From NCBI RefSeq assembly GCF_003236305.1, contig NZ_POTX01000028.1:1-41067 (forward strand): 41,067 nt of DNA. The letters run 5' to 3'. Shown here piece by piece: positions 16,076-24,676 of this stretch (position 1 is the stretch's first letter; each line of letters starts with the position of its first letter). The notes beneath the pieces were generated by a model, which was not told the DNA's origin, searched no databases, and was given only the letters and a program-made list of their open reading frames with translations. Position numbers and translations under genes: made by a program. This DNA is from Micromonospora endophytica. GTDB lineage: Bacteria > Actinomycetota > Actinomycetes > Mycobacteriales > Micromonosporaceae.

Positions 16076-16606
16076 ATGACGCTGACGATCCGTAACGCCG
16101 GGCCGGCTGACGCCACCGCCTGCGCGGCCATCTACCAGCCGTACGTGCGGGACACCACGATCACGTTCGAGATCGAGCCGCCGACGGTCACCGAGATGAC
16201 CCGGCGCATCGCGGAGGCCATCACCACGCATGCCTGGCTGATGGCCGAGGTCGACGGATCCGTCGTCGGTTACGCGTACGCCGGGCCGTTCGCCACGCGC
16301 CCGGCGTACCGCTGGTCCTGCGAGGTGAGCGTCTACCTGGAGATGGGACGCCGCCGCACCGGCGCGGGCCGTGCTTTGTACGAGAAACTGCTGCGCCGGC
16401 TGGTCGAGCGCGGCTACCGGGTGGCGGTGGCGAAGACGACCCTGCCCAACGACGCGAGCCTGGGGTTGCATGCGGCGCTCGGTTTCCAGCCGGTCGGAGT
16501 GCACCGGCGCATCGGCTGGAAGCACGGCGCCTGGCACGACGTCGCCATCACGCAACTCTTCCTGACCGCCGACGACGAACCTCCGAGCCGCAACTCGGCC
16601 ACCTAA
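16076..16606 (+). CDS. GNAT N-acetyltransferase, phosphinothricin acetyltransferase-like
   Basis: A 176-residue acetyl-CoA-dependent N-acetyltransferase. The N-terminus has IRNAGPADATACAAIYQPYV and TTITFEIEPPT. Motif A, GRRRTGAGRALYEKLLRRL, binds CoA, and HAALGFQPVGVHRRIGWKHG is typical of the Pat/Bar/MddA group. Such enzymes acetylate the amine of phosphinothricin, methionine sulfoximine or related amino acids; the substrate here is inferred only from the family. ATG 16076 directly abuts the palindromic operator, so a leader of almost zero length is implied. Confidence 0.88.
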   Translation: MTLTIRNAGPADATACAAIYQPYVRDTTITFEIEPPTVTEMTRRIAEAITTHAWLMAEVDGSVVGYAYAGPFATRPAYRWSCEVSVYLEMGRRRTGAGRALYEKLLRRLVERGYRVAVAKTTLPNDASLGLHAALGFQPVGVHRRIGWKHGAWHDVAITQLFLTADDEPPSRNSAT

Positions 16607-16654
16607 CGTACGACGAGCGTGCCGCCACCGAACTCCAGACTGGACAGGAATCTG

Positions 16655-17230
16655 TCAACCATCATTCACCATCGGCGTCCGACGCAATCGCGTCCGAGCC
16701 AACACTCCGTCGATGGCCGCCTCGAGAGACCTCTGCCCCATCGGCAACCGCAGCCGTCCGAACAGCTCCACCGGAGCGTTCATCCGCAGATCGGATAAGT
16801 AACCATACTCATCAATAACTTCTCCGTCGCCGCACTCGGCCAGGGCGAGCGTGCTAGCGATCGCCAGCACCTTCGACGCCGGCGAGCGTTCGGCCGCCAC
16901 CCAGGCGAACAAACCCGTCTCCGGGTCGTCCGAACGCGACTGGTACTGACTAAGGCTCACCAGGACCGCGGCCTCCCAGTCCAGAACCTCGAAGTAGACG
17001 TCGGGTTGTGCTGGATCAGCACGGTAGGGATCCAGCCGCAGATCGAGCAATGCCTCCTCGACCGGCCCACTCGCGCCACCCCGACGCCGAGCCACCGTCG
17101 CTGCACGTGCTTCCACACGCCCACGGGCATCCGGCCTGGCCAGCAATTCGGCCAACCGGATGCCCGTCAGAGCGAGCGCTGCACGGAGGGTGAACGCGCT
17201 ATTCACCCTGCTGCTCCACTCGACTGCCAC
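16655..17230 (-). CDS. Candidate immunity protein of the polymorphic toxin
   Basis: A 191-residue protein with no signal peptide or membrane segment, so probably cytoplasmic. I recognise no domain. It has an Ala/Arg-rich helical N-terminal third, then an acidic part with DVYFEVLDWEAAVLVSLSQY and DEYGYLSDLRMNAPVELFGR. It begins at GTG 17230, only 9 bp after the stop codon of the large toxin gene on the same strand. This is the standard place for a cognate immunity gene. The role is inferred from this position and from the lack of any other partner. It ends convergent with the GNAT gene. Confidence 0.7.
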   Translation of the reverse strand: MAVEWSSRVNSAFTLRAALALTGIRLAELLARPDARGRVEARAATVARRRGGASGPVEEALLDLRLDPYRADPAQPDVYFEVLDWEAAVLVSLSQYQSRSDDPETGLFAWVAAERSPASKVLAIASTLALAECGDGEVIDEYGYLSDLRMNAPVELFGRLRLPMGQRSLEAAIDGVLARTRLRRTPMVNDG

Positions 17231-17239
17231 AGCTGAACT

Positions 17240-20200
17240 TTAGCTGCACGCCCCTGCGACGCAACGGATCCAACTCTTGTCGGTCTTGATGTAAAGCTCC
17301 TTGACCACCCCGCGCGTCGTGACCGCCTTCAGCTTTTCGGCACCCTTGTCGATGAAGTCCCGCATTCTGGCATCCTCGACATTCTCTGCACGGATATAGA
17401 CAATCGCATCCCGGTATTCCGCCTTCTGCAGCGAATCCTCGGCCCGCTGGGCGTACTCCTGCGGAGCCGACGGGCTCCTGCTGGTCGTGTTCTTCAGGCT
17501 GACGGGCACGCCGTCCAACCAGCCGTCAATTCCCGGAGTGTTGCGCTGCGGTTGGCCGACGAACTCCTTGCCGCCGAGATGATTGCCGATCTCGTGTGCC
17601 TGGGCGATCTCCTTCTCCTCCATATGCTCGGTGTTGGTCACCTTGCAGGCGTCGACGTTGTGGACCAGTACCGAGGTGGTGGGCGGCGCCACGTAGTAGG
17701 TGTGCAGGTCGGCCACGGTGAGGTTGTGCACCCGGGTGACCGCCGTGTAGCGGGCGAGCGCCGTCACCTGGACCGTCGTCCCGGCTGAGGTACGCAGCCA
17801 TTGCCCCGCACGCAACTCGCCTGCCGGCACCCAACTGCCGAGTTCCGGCACCCAGAACGGGTGGTTCGCGGTCGCGGTCAGGGTCACCGTGCCCCTTCCC
17901 GGGGCGCGGTCGGGGTCGATGGTGACCTTGACGAGCTTCTTCTCACCCTCGCTGTTGATCGTACGGACGACAGGGCGCGCGGCCGTGGTGTCGCTCTGCG
18001 GATCAGTGGCCAGCACCTGATCGCCGATCCGGAGTTGCTCGATCGGCCGGGTCGTCCCGTCCGCCAGCAGAACCGGCGTGCCGGGCAGGAAACTGCTGGC
18101 CTTCTTGCACGCTTTGTTGCCGAATTTGTACAGCTCGCGCAGCAGGTCAGCACCGCGTTTACCGCCAGCGAACCAGCCGAGCACGGGGATCATCGCGGCC
18201 AGCGAGGTCAGCGCCCCCTCGGTGTCCCCTTCGAGATAGCTGATCAACGCATCGACGGCGTCGCACGGCTCGCCCACCACCGGAACGAACCCGCAGATCG
18301 TCAGCACGATCTGAATGACAATCTTGCCTTCGGCAGAGTTCTTCTGGTCGTAGTACTGGATCACACCGTCACAGACCGGTCCATGCCCGAACTGCAGCGT
18401 GCACCAGTTGTCGCCGCGCTCAATAGCACCGAGGATCGGGTTTTGACAGACGCCGAAGAGGTGCAGCCGGATATCGCATTCCGCGCTGCCAGGATCTGGC
18501 TGGCCGGCCTGACGACGGGCCTCGGCCTCTCGACGTTGCAGTTCGACCAAGGCCTCAAACGCCTCGGTGGCAAACTGGCGGGCCTCTGCGGCACTCTTGC
18601 CAGCCTCCTCTGCGGAAGCCCTGGCCCGCTCCGCCGAACGCTGGGCCGCCGCCGCATAGTTCGCTGCCCGGGAAGCCGACGTGGTGGCTTCGGCCGCCGA
18701 TGCCTCCGCCGCCCGGGCCGAGGTCCGGGCCCGGGCTGCGGCCTCCTTCGCCGTCTGGGCCGATGCGGCGGCCCGGGCCGCTGACTGCCGGGCCTCCAAG
18801 GCGGACTGCTGGGCCTGCTGCGCGTACCCCTGGGCGTCCAGAGCGGACTGCGCGGCCTGCCGGGCGTACGCCTCGGCCTCGGCAGCCGCCTTCCGGGCTC
18901 GCGCGGCAGCCTCCGCCGCCCGGGCGGCATCGACCCGGGCCGACGCGGCGTTGCGTTCCGCATCTGCCACGATCTCGCGCATCTTGGCGACGTGCGCTGC
19001 CGTCTCCTCGTCCCGCTGCCGGGCTTTGTACTGGCCGACGTCGAGGAAATGGCGCAACGCCGCCCGGGAGCCGGCCAAGGCGATCGTCGCCGCCGCCTCC
19101 ACCTCGGGGCCGCCGGCCGTCATCACCTGGCCAACCTTGATCCGGTCGTCGATCTCCGCCGCTTCGTACCGGCCGACACGGAGAAACTCGTGCCGATCCT
19201 GGTCATCACCGTTGAGGGCGGCCTGAGCCGTTGTCTTCATGGTCGGGCCGCCGGCGGTGATGAGCTGGCCGATCAGAATTCGGTCGTCGTCGGACTTGCC
19301 GGGATAGCTGTGCGTACGAAGAAACTCGCGAACCTGGTCGTCCGAACCGGCGAGCGCGGCCTCAGCCGCGGTCTTGAACGCCGGCTTGTCGGCGGTGTCG
19401 GCCAAGTGCGCCACCACCGCGCGGTCGTCCTGCGCCATGGCGACCGGCAACTCGTCGAAGAGGAACGCTCGGACATCCAACTCGGCGCCGACCAGCGCCC
19501 GCTCGGCTGCCATCCGCGTCCACACCCCGCCGCTTCGCAGCAGGCGCGCAGCGGCCCGGCGTCCGTTGGACAGCACCACCTCAGCTGACGCGCCGGGTGC
19601 GGTGGCCTCGGCGAGCAACCGCCGCGTCTCCTCGTCCCGCTGCGTCTCCTGCGCCTCGTCCCAGGCGGCCTGAGCGAGCCGCGCCTCCTCCTCCTTACGA
19701 TCCACCTCGGCGGCCATCACCGCCTCTGCCATCATCGCCTTGAGCCGCTCCGTGTCCGCCTTGCGGGCAGCCGACTCCACCTCACCGGCCTGGGCGGCGG
19801 CGTCTGCTGCGGCGTCGGCCGCGTTCAACGCGTTGGTCGCGTGCTGCGACGCCTTCTGCGCGGCATACGCGGCCTCGCCGGCATGTGCCGCCGCCTCGTC
19901 AGCCGCCGCCGCCGCGTTGTCGGCGTGGGTGGCCGCAGCTCTCGCGGCAGTGGTCGCCTGGCCGGCCGCGACCGCTGCGCGGCGCGCCTCGGTGGCAGCC
20001 GCGTTCGCCGCCCGCTGGGATTCCTCGGCCTTGGCTCGGGCCCGAGCCGCCGCCTCCCGAGCTTTGGCGGCCTCGGCGGCAGAGACATTGGACTGGGCTG
20101 CGGCTTGCTCGGCGGCGTTGGCGGCGGCGATCGAGTTCGCCGCCGCACCTGCGGCAGCGACGCTGGCGTTGTCCGCCGCCGACGCCGCCCGCTGCGATGC

Positions 20201-21364
20201 CTCCGAGGCGTCGGCAGCCCGACGCGCCTGCCTCGCCGCGTCCCGGGACACCTTGGCAGCATCCCGAGCCTGCTGCGCTTTGGTAGCGTCCGCAGCGGCG
20301 TTCGACGCCGCCGTGTAGGCCTTGGCCGCCGCGGTCCCGGCAGCTGCGGCGGCCTGCGCCGCACGCGCTGCCGATGCCGAGGCGACCCGAGCTGCGGAAC
20401 TCGCCGCGTTCGCCGCACCGATGGCGCGCTGCGCAGCGCTCGCGGCCCGCCCAGCCGCAGCTGCTGCCCGGGATGCCGCCGCCGCTGCATCCGACGCCGA
20501 GTCCTTCGCTGCGGCCGTCTCGGCAGCAGCTCGTTGCGCCGCTTCCTTGGCACGGCGGGCCGATTCAACGGCACGATCCGCGGCATGCTCGGCGTTGAGC
20601 GTCTCCTGCGCGGCCAGTTGGCCCGCCTCACGCGCCAGATCCGCGAGTTGCGTGATGGTGAGCGTTTCCTCGTCCCGCGCCCGTGCGACATGCTGGCCGT
20701 ACAGCAGGAACTCACGGATGTCCTCGGCGCTGCCGTTCAGGGCAGCCTGCGCGCTGGCCTTCACGTACGGGCCGCCGGAGAAGAGGATCTGGGCCAGCAG
20801 GATCCGGTCGTCCAACTCGCGAGCGGCGTACTGGCCCGTCGAGAGGAACTCGGTGACCGCCTCGTCATTCGCCGCCAGCGCCGCCTGGCCGGCCCGCTTG
20901 ACCTCCGGACCACCCACGCTGATGACCTGCGCCAAACGGATCCGCTCGTCGATGCCGAATGAGGTCTCCCAGCCGCCCATCACGAAGTCGCGCCGGTCAC
21001 CTGCGGAACCATTGAGGGCGGCGGCCGTCGCCTGCTTCATCGTGTCGCCGCCGAGGCCCGCGTACTCCTCGACGCTGACCAGATCGTCCTGCTCCCGGGC
21101 TTCGAAGAAGCCGTCCGCGAGGAACTCCGTGACAGCCTGCTCGGAACCGACGAGGGCCTCTTCTGCCGCCCGGGCGACGTTGGGACCTCCGGTCTTCATC
21201 AACATGACCGCCGAAGCCCGGTCGTCCCTGGGTTCCAGGTTGTTGTCGTCGGCCGCCATGGCCGGAACCGCGGTCAGCGTCACGGTGAGAACTGTCGCCA
21301 GCCCCAGCGCGACGACCCGCCGGCCCCAGAGCATGACAGCGTGGGTCCTCCGTCGAAGCTTCAT
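17240..21364 (-). CDS. Large secreted polymorphic toxin: ALF repeats, coiled coils, HINT domain, C-terminal toxin
   Basis: A 1374-residue exported protein. A signal peptide ends near AVPAMA-ADD (residue 37). Short ALF repeats (e.g. AALNGSAEDIREFLLYGQ) fill about 45-245 and recur at about 615-830. Ala-rich coiled coils with few long side chains occupy about 245-600 and 835-985. A Cys-containing segment with two hydrophobic stretches follows. A polymorphic-toxin HINT domain spans about 1090-1236 (SSFLPGTPVLLADGTTRPIE, TANHPFWVPE, HNLTVADLHTYYV, VLVHN). The last 138 residues are the toxin. PGIDGWLDGVPVSLKNTTS has the Asp...x-x-Lys spacing of restriction-endonuclease-fold nucleases. The toxin-coding end is visibly less GC-rich. 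The HINT domain probably releases the toxin after export; the exact target is unknown. Confidence 0.9.
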   Translation of the reverse strand: MKLRRRTHAVMLWGRRVVALGLATVLTVTLTAVPAMAADDNNLEPRDDRASAVMLMKTGGPNVARAAEEALVGSEQAVTEFLADGFFEAREQDDLVSVEEYAGLGGDTMKQATAAALNGSAGDRRDFVMGGWETSFGIDERIRLAQVISVGGPEVKRAGQAALAANDEAVTEFLSTGQYAARELDDRILLAQILFSGGPYVKASAQAALNGSAEDIREFLLYGQHVARARDEETLTITQLADLAREAGQLAAQETLNAEHAADRAVESARRAKEAAQRAAAETAAAKDSASDAAAAASRAAAAAGRAASAAQRAIGAANAASSAARVASASAARAAQAAAAAGTAAAKAYTAASNAAADATKAQQARDAAKVSRDAARQARRAADASEASQRAASAADNASVAAAGAAANSIAAANAAEQAAAQSNVSAAEAAKAREAAARARAKAEESQRAANAAATEARRAAVAAGQATTAARAAATHADNAAAAADEAAAHAGEAAYAAQKASQHATNALNAADAAADAAAQAGEVESAARKADTERLKAMMAEAVMAAEVDRKEEEARLAQAAWDEAQETQRDEETRRLLAEATAPGASAEVVLSNGRRAAARLLRSGGVWTRMAAERALVGAELDVRAFLFDELPVAMAQDDRAVVAHLADTADKPAFKTAAEAALAGSDDQVREFLRTHSYPGKSDDDRILIGQLITAGGPTMKTTAQAALNGDDQDRHEFLRVGRYEAAEIDDRIKVGQVMTAGGPEVEAAATIALAGSRAALRHFLDVGQYKARQRDEETAAHVAKMREIVADAERNAASARVDAARAAEAAARARKAAAEAEAYARQAAQSALDAQGYAQQAQQSALEARQSAARAAASAQTAKEAAARARTSARAAEASAAEATTSASRAANYAAAAQRSAERARASAEEAGKSAAEARQFATEAFEALVELQRREAEARRQAGQPDPGSAECDIRLHLFGVCQNPILGAIERGDNWCTLQFGHGPVCDGVIQYYDQKNSAEGKIVIQIVLTICGFVPVVGEPCDAVDALISYLEGDTEGALTSLAAMIPVLGWFAGGKRGADLLRELYKFGNKACKKASSFLPGTPVLLADGTTRPIEQLRIGDQVLATDPQSDTTAARPVVRTINSEGEKKLVKVTIDPDRAPGRGTVTLTATANHPFWVPELGSWVPAGELRAGQWLRTSAGTTVQVTALARYTAVTRVHNLTVADLHTYYVAPPTTSVLVHNVDACKVTNTEHMEEKEIAQAHEIGNHLGGKEFVGQPQRNTPGIDGWLDGVPVSLKNTTSRSPSAPQEYAQRAEDSLQKAEYRDAIVYIRAENVEDARMRDFIDKGAEKLKAVTTRGVVKELYIKTDKSWIRCVAGACS

Positions 21365-21529
21365 AAGCCTTCCCTGGCTATGACGGCTCAGCTCGACTAC
21401 CAGGCCGAGCTGCCCGTAAGCGGAGTTGCGCGTGCGGAAGGTGCACCCCAGAGCCTTAGCTCATGCGGCAGCCGCACCGGCGGCAGCGCCGCCGGTGCCC
21501 AGGATTCGTTCGGTGTCTGGCGACCCAGC

Positions 21530-22054
21530 TCAGGATGCGATCGGGAACCGAAGCTCGAGAAGAAGCGCGTCGCCCCGCAACTGTCCCACCCCGACAGGCT
21601 GCCATTCACCCGGGTCGACCTGCTCGACCTCCACCACCGTCGGATCGTCCTTGACCTCGACCTTGGCTGCGATGGTGTTGGAGTTGTCCCCCCGAACGAA
21701 GTAGACCTTCGGGATCTCCATGGTCAGGTAGCCCGAGGTGCCCTTGGCGCGGAAGCAGAAGCTGCGTCCGGCCGGGAGGGTGAGATCGTTGCTCTGGACG
21801 AGGATCAGCTCAGCGGGGGGGTTGTTCGGGTTGCTGCCGCAGTCGGCCAGCATGATGCGACCGTCACCCTTGATCAGCTTGATGCCCGAACTGGAGAGGA
21901 TCTCGGCATTCCCCGGATAACTGAAGTCTTCCACGATGCTGGGCGGGGTGTCTTCCGCCGACGACGGGATCTGTCCGACGACAACTGCCGCCGCGCTGGC
22001 GAGCAGAACAGCTCCACCACCGGCGATCACGGCCCGCCACGAAGACAATCTCAC
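21530..22054 (-). CDS. Small secreted protein upstream of the toxin gene
   Basis: A 174-residue protein with an N-terminal signal peptide or anchor (VIAGGGAVLLASAAAVVVGQ). The mature domain is beta-rich and contains EDFSYPGNAEILSSSGIKLI, DGRIMLADCGSN, SFCFRAKGTSGYLTMEIPKV and VYFVRGDNSNTI. Two cysteines could pair. GTG 22054 is preceded by GGAGGGG at a good distance. It lies 165 bp upstream of the toxin gene in the same direction and may be its operon partner. Similar proteins next to ALF-repeat toxins are, from memory, common in actinomycetes, but no function is known to me. Confidence 0.75.
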   Translation of the reverse strand: MRLSSWRAVIAGGGAVLLASAAAVVVGQIPSSAEDTPPSIVEDFSYPGNAEILSSSGIKLIKGDGRIMLADCGSNPNNPPAELILVQSNDLTLPAGRSFCFRAKGTSGYLTMEIPKVYFVRGDNSNTIAAKVEVKDDPTVVEVEQVDPGEWQPVGVGQLRGDALLLELRFPIAS

Positions 22055-22204
22055 TTTTGCCCCTCCCCCGTGCCCATTCCCGCTCCGCTCAGAAAGAACA
22101 GGGCAGGAGCAATTACGTCCGGAGTGGACGAAACCGCGACCGTCATCATTCCACAGCGCGGCTTCATCGTGGGGGTACCGATGGCACAGCCACCGGCGGG
22201 CCGG

Positions 22205-24499
22205 TCAGTCCGGACGTGCGCTGTTCAGGGCGTCCGGCAGCGGCGCGTGGTGCAGCACCACCAGGCCCGCGACGGCCCGGGTCAGCACGACATAGAGCCG
22301 GTTCATGCCGCGCGGCTCGGCGGCCACGATCTCGGCCGGCTCCACCACGATGACGTGGTCGTACTCCAGGCCCTTGACCAGGCTGGCCGGCACGACCGTG
22401 ACGTCGGTCCCGGCGACGAGCGGAGCGAGCGTGTCGGTCCGGTCGTCGGCGGCGATGACCGCGACTGTCGCGGCGCGCGGCACCTGCCGGAGTTCGTCGC
22501 GCAGCGCGGCGGGCAGGTCGTCGACCTGGCGTACGGCAAGTGTGCCGCCGGGCCGGTAGGAGCGCGTCGGGGCGATTCCGGGGGCCAGGGCGCGGGCAGC
22601 GTAATCCGCGATGAGCTGCGGCACTCGGTATCCGGTGTGCAGTTCCAGGGCCCGGATCTCCCGCTTGCCGATCCGGGCGAGCAGGTGCGGCCAGGAGTCG
22701 GCCGCCAGCGGATGGGTCGCCTGGCCGAGATCGCCGACCACTGTCATCGAGGCGTACTCCACGCGGCGCGCGATCATCCGGCATTCCATCGGGGACAGGT
22801 CCTGCGCCTCGTCGAGGATGACGTGCAGGTACGGCTCGTCGACCGCCGAGTCGTCGTCGGGTTCCTCGACCGGCAGCGGTTCGGCCAGCAGCGGCACGTA
22901 GCCCTCCTCGCCGTGCGGGTCGAAGCCGTCGGTCCAGCCGACGACCTGGTGCCCCTCCCGGAGGATCACCGCCTCGGCCCAGCGCTGCGCGGCGACGACC
23001 GCGTCGTTGTCGATCGTCGGTCCGGCCAGTGCGAACGGGGTAGCCAGGTGGGGTGCGTACAGCTCCCAGCCTTCCCGCAGACCGCAGCTGAGCACGAAGG
23101 TCGCCACCGTCCGGGTCTCGGAGGTCAGCTCGCGCAGCCGCCACTCGGGTTCGGGTGCCTTCGGTGCGACGGGCGGCCGGCCGAGCAGTTCGGCCAGTTC
23201 GTCCAGGAGCGGCACGTCGTCCACTGACCAGTCGGCGCGGCTGCGGTAGGTAGCGGCAAGCGTCTGCGCGGCCTGCGAGTCCAGGCCGACCACCCGGGCC
23301 GGGTCGCCGAGCCAGGAGAGCACCTCGGTCGGGATCAGCGGGGGCCACCAGGCGCGGCGGAACCGGCGGAACTCCTCGCGGTCGCCCACCTCCTCGGCGA
23401 ACAGCTCCCGGTCCAGGTGCCTGCCGTGCACCTCCTGCCACAGGGCCTCCAGCAGGACGGCGCTGGTGGTCGGCCCGGCGGCGTTGGGTCTCGTGCCGTC
23501 GGCCTCACATCGGGCGCGCACCCGACGGCGGGCCGCCGCCAACTCCGGCGCGTCGAGCGTCAGCACCTCCCCGGCGTACACCAGGCGCAGCCGTTGCGGC
23601 GCGGTCGGCGGTGTCTGCCACATCAGCTCGACCAGCACGTCCCGCATCCGGTCGTCGCCCTTGATCCGCGCCACGTCGGCGCGGTCGCGACGGATGGCGG
23701 TCACCCCCTCCACCAGCTCGCCGAGGGCGCGCAGGTGCACGCTCTCCTCGCCGAGGGAGGGCAGGACCCGGCTGATGTAGCGGGTGAAGACGGTCGAGGG
23801 GCCGACCACCAGGATGCGGCCGTCGGTGAGCCGGCCCCGGTTGGTGTAGAGCAGGTACGCCGCCCGGTGCAGCGCCACCTGCGTCTTGCCGGTCCCCGGC
23901 CCGCCGGTGATCAGGGTGACGCCCCGGGCCGGTGCCCGGATGGCCTCGTCCTGTTCCCGTTGGATGGTGCTGACGATGTCGCGCATGTGCGGTCCGCGGG
24001 AGCGCCGCAGCGCGGCCATCAGCGCCCCTTCGCCGAGCACCCGCAGCTCACCGGCCTGGTCCGGGGTGAGCACGTCGTCGTCGAGGTCGACGACCGCCGG
24101 GCCTCGGCAGAGGATGATCCGGCGGCGGACCACACCGAGGGGTTCTCCCGGCGTCGCGCGGTAGAACGCCGCGGCGGCGGGTGCTCGCCAGTCGACCAGG
24201 AGCGGTTCCCGGCCGTCGCGTACGCCCAGCCGGCCGATGTGGAAGGTTTCGCCGTCGTCGAAGTCGAGCCGGCCGAAGACGATGCCCTCCGCCTCGGCGT
24301 CCAGCGATCGCAGCCGCACGGCTGCCCGGTGCACCATCGCGTCCCGCTCCACCAGTCCGGTGGACGGCCCACCCGTGGCCCGTTGGTGGCCCTCACCGGC
24401 GAGGTCGTTCGCCCGTTCCCGCATCCCCTCCAGCAACTCGTAGACCCGGTCCACGATTCGCTGCTCGGCAGCGATCTCCTGGGCTCTGACGTCAGACAT
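22205..24499 (-). CDS. HelD-like (UvrD/Rep superfamily 1) RNA-polymerase-associated helicase
   Basis: A 764-residue protein. An N-terminal coiled-coil arm (EIAAEQRIVDRVYELLEGMR) precedes a conserved pre-helicase domain (IGRLGVRDGREPLLVDWRAP). Walker A GGPGTGKTQVALHRAAYLLY starts near residue 199, and Walker B is HVILDEAQDLSPMECRMIAR. The C-terminal 2A part contains VKGLEYDHVIVVEP and LYVVLTRAV. This arrangement is that of HelD/HelR, which frees stalled or rifamycin-bound RNA polymerase from DNA using ATP. ATG 24499 is preceded by GGGGGAC. I searched the leader for a rifamycin-associated element and did not recognise one. Confidence 0.88.
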   Translation of the reverse strand: MSDVRAQEIAAEQRIVDRVYELLEGMRERANDLAGEGHQRATGGPSTGLVERDAMVHRAAVRLRSLDAEAEGIVFGRLDFDDGETFHIGRLGVRDGREPLLVDWRAPAAAAFYRATPGEPLGVVRRRIILCRGPAVVDLDDDVLTPDQAGELRVLGEGALMAALRRSRGPHMRDIVSTIQREQDEAIRAPARGVTLITGGPGTGKTQVALHRAAYLLYTNRGRLTDGRILVVGPSTVFTRYISRVLPSLGEESVHLRALGELVEGVTAIRRDRADVARIKGDDRMRDVLVELMWQTPPTAPQRLRLVYAGEVLTLDAPELAAARRRVRARCEADGTRPNAAGPTTSAVLLEALWQEVHGRHLDRELFAEEVGDREEFRRFRRAWWPPLIPTEVLSWLGDPARVVGLDSQAAQTLAATYRSRADWSVDDVPLLDELAELLGRPPVAPKAPEPEWRLRELTSETRTVATFVLSCGLREGWELYAPHLATPFALAGPTIDNDAVVAAQRWAEAVILREGHQVVGWTDGFDPHGEEGYVPLLAEPLPVEEPDDDSAVDEPYLHVILDEAQDLSPMECRMIARRVEYASMTVVGDLGQATHPLAADSWPHLLARIGKREIRALELHTGYRVPQLIADYAARALAPGIAPTRSYRPGGTLAVRQVDDLPAALRDELRQVPRAATVAVIAADDRTDTLAPLVAGTDVTVVPASLVKGLEYDHVIVVEPAEIVAAEPRGMNRLYVVLTRAVAGLVVLHHAPLPDALNSARPD

Positions 24500-24572
24500 G
24501 GCTGTCCCCCCGCACCGTTCGACGTGCTACGGGGCGAGCCTATGAGCAGGCACTGGGGACAAAATCATCATT

Positions 24573-24602
24573 CGGGGCGATTCGAAAGGCCGCTGCGCCC
24601 CG
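24573..24602. promoter_or_regulatory. Short inverted repeat upstream of the HelD gene
   Basis: CGGGGCG (24573-24579) and CGCCCCG (24596-24602) flank a 16-bp centre in the 177-bp gap between the HelD gene and the betaine-binding protein gene. It could be a weak terminator of the latter or an operator of the former; GC-rich arms of this size also arise by chance. Confidence 0.3.
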
Positions 24603-24676
24603 TACACTGAAGGTGGCGGAAAGAAGGGTCCGGTCCCAGGCCGCGACGCTTCCCGGCGACACCGCCGACCCTATCC

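Noticed and set aside
17801..21383. Long plus-strand open frames opposite the toxin gene
   Set aside because: The Ala-rich, GC-rich coiled-coil coding on the minus strand keeps several frames free of stops; their translations are Arg/Gly/Pro-rich without families or ribosome sites.
24500..24676. Rifamycin-associated element upstream of the HelD gene
   Set aside because: Only a 7-bp GC inverted repeat with a 16-bp centre is present; I could not recognise the known element by eye.
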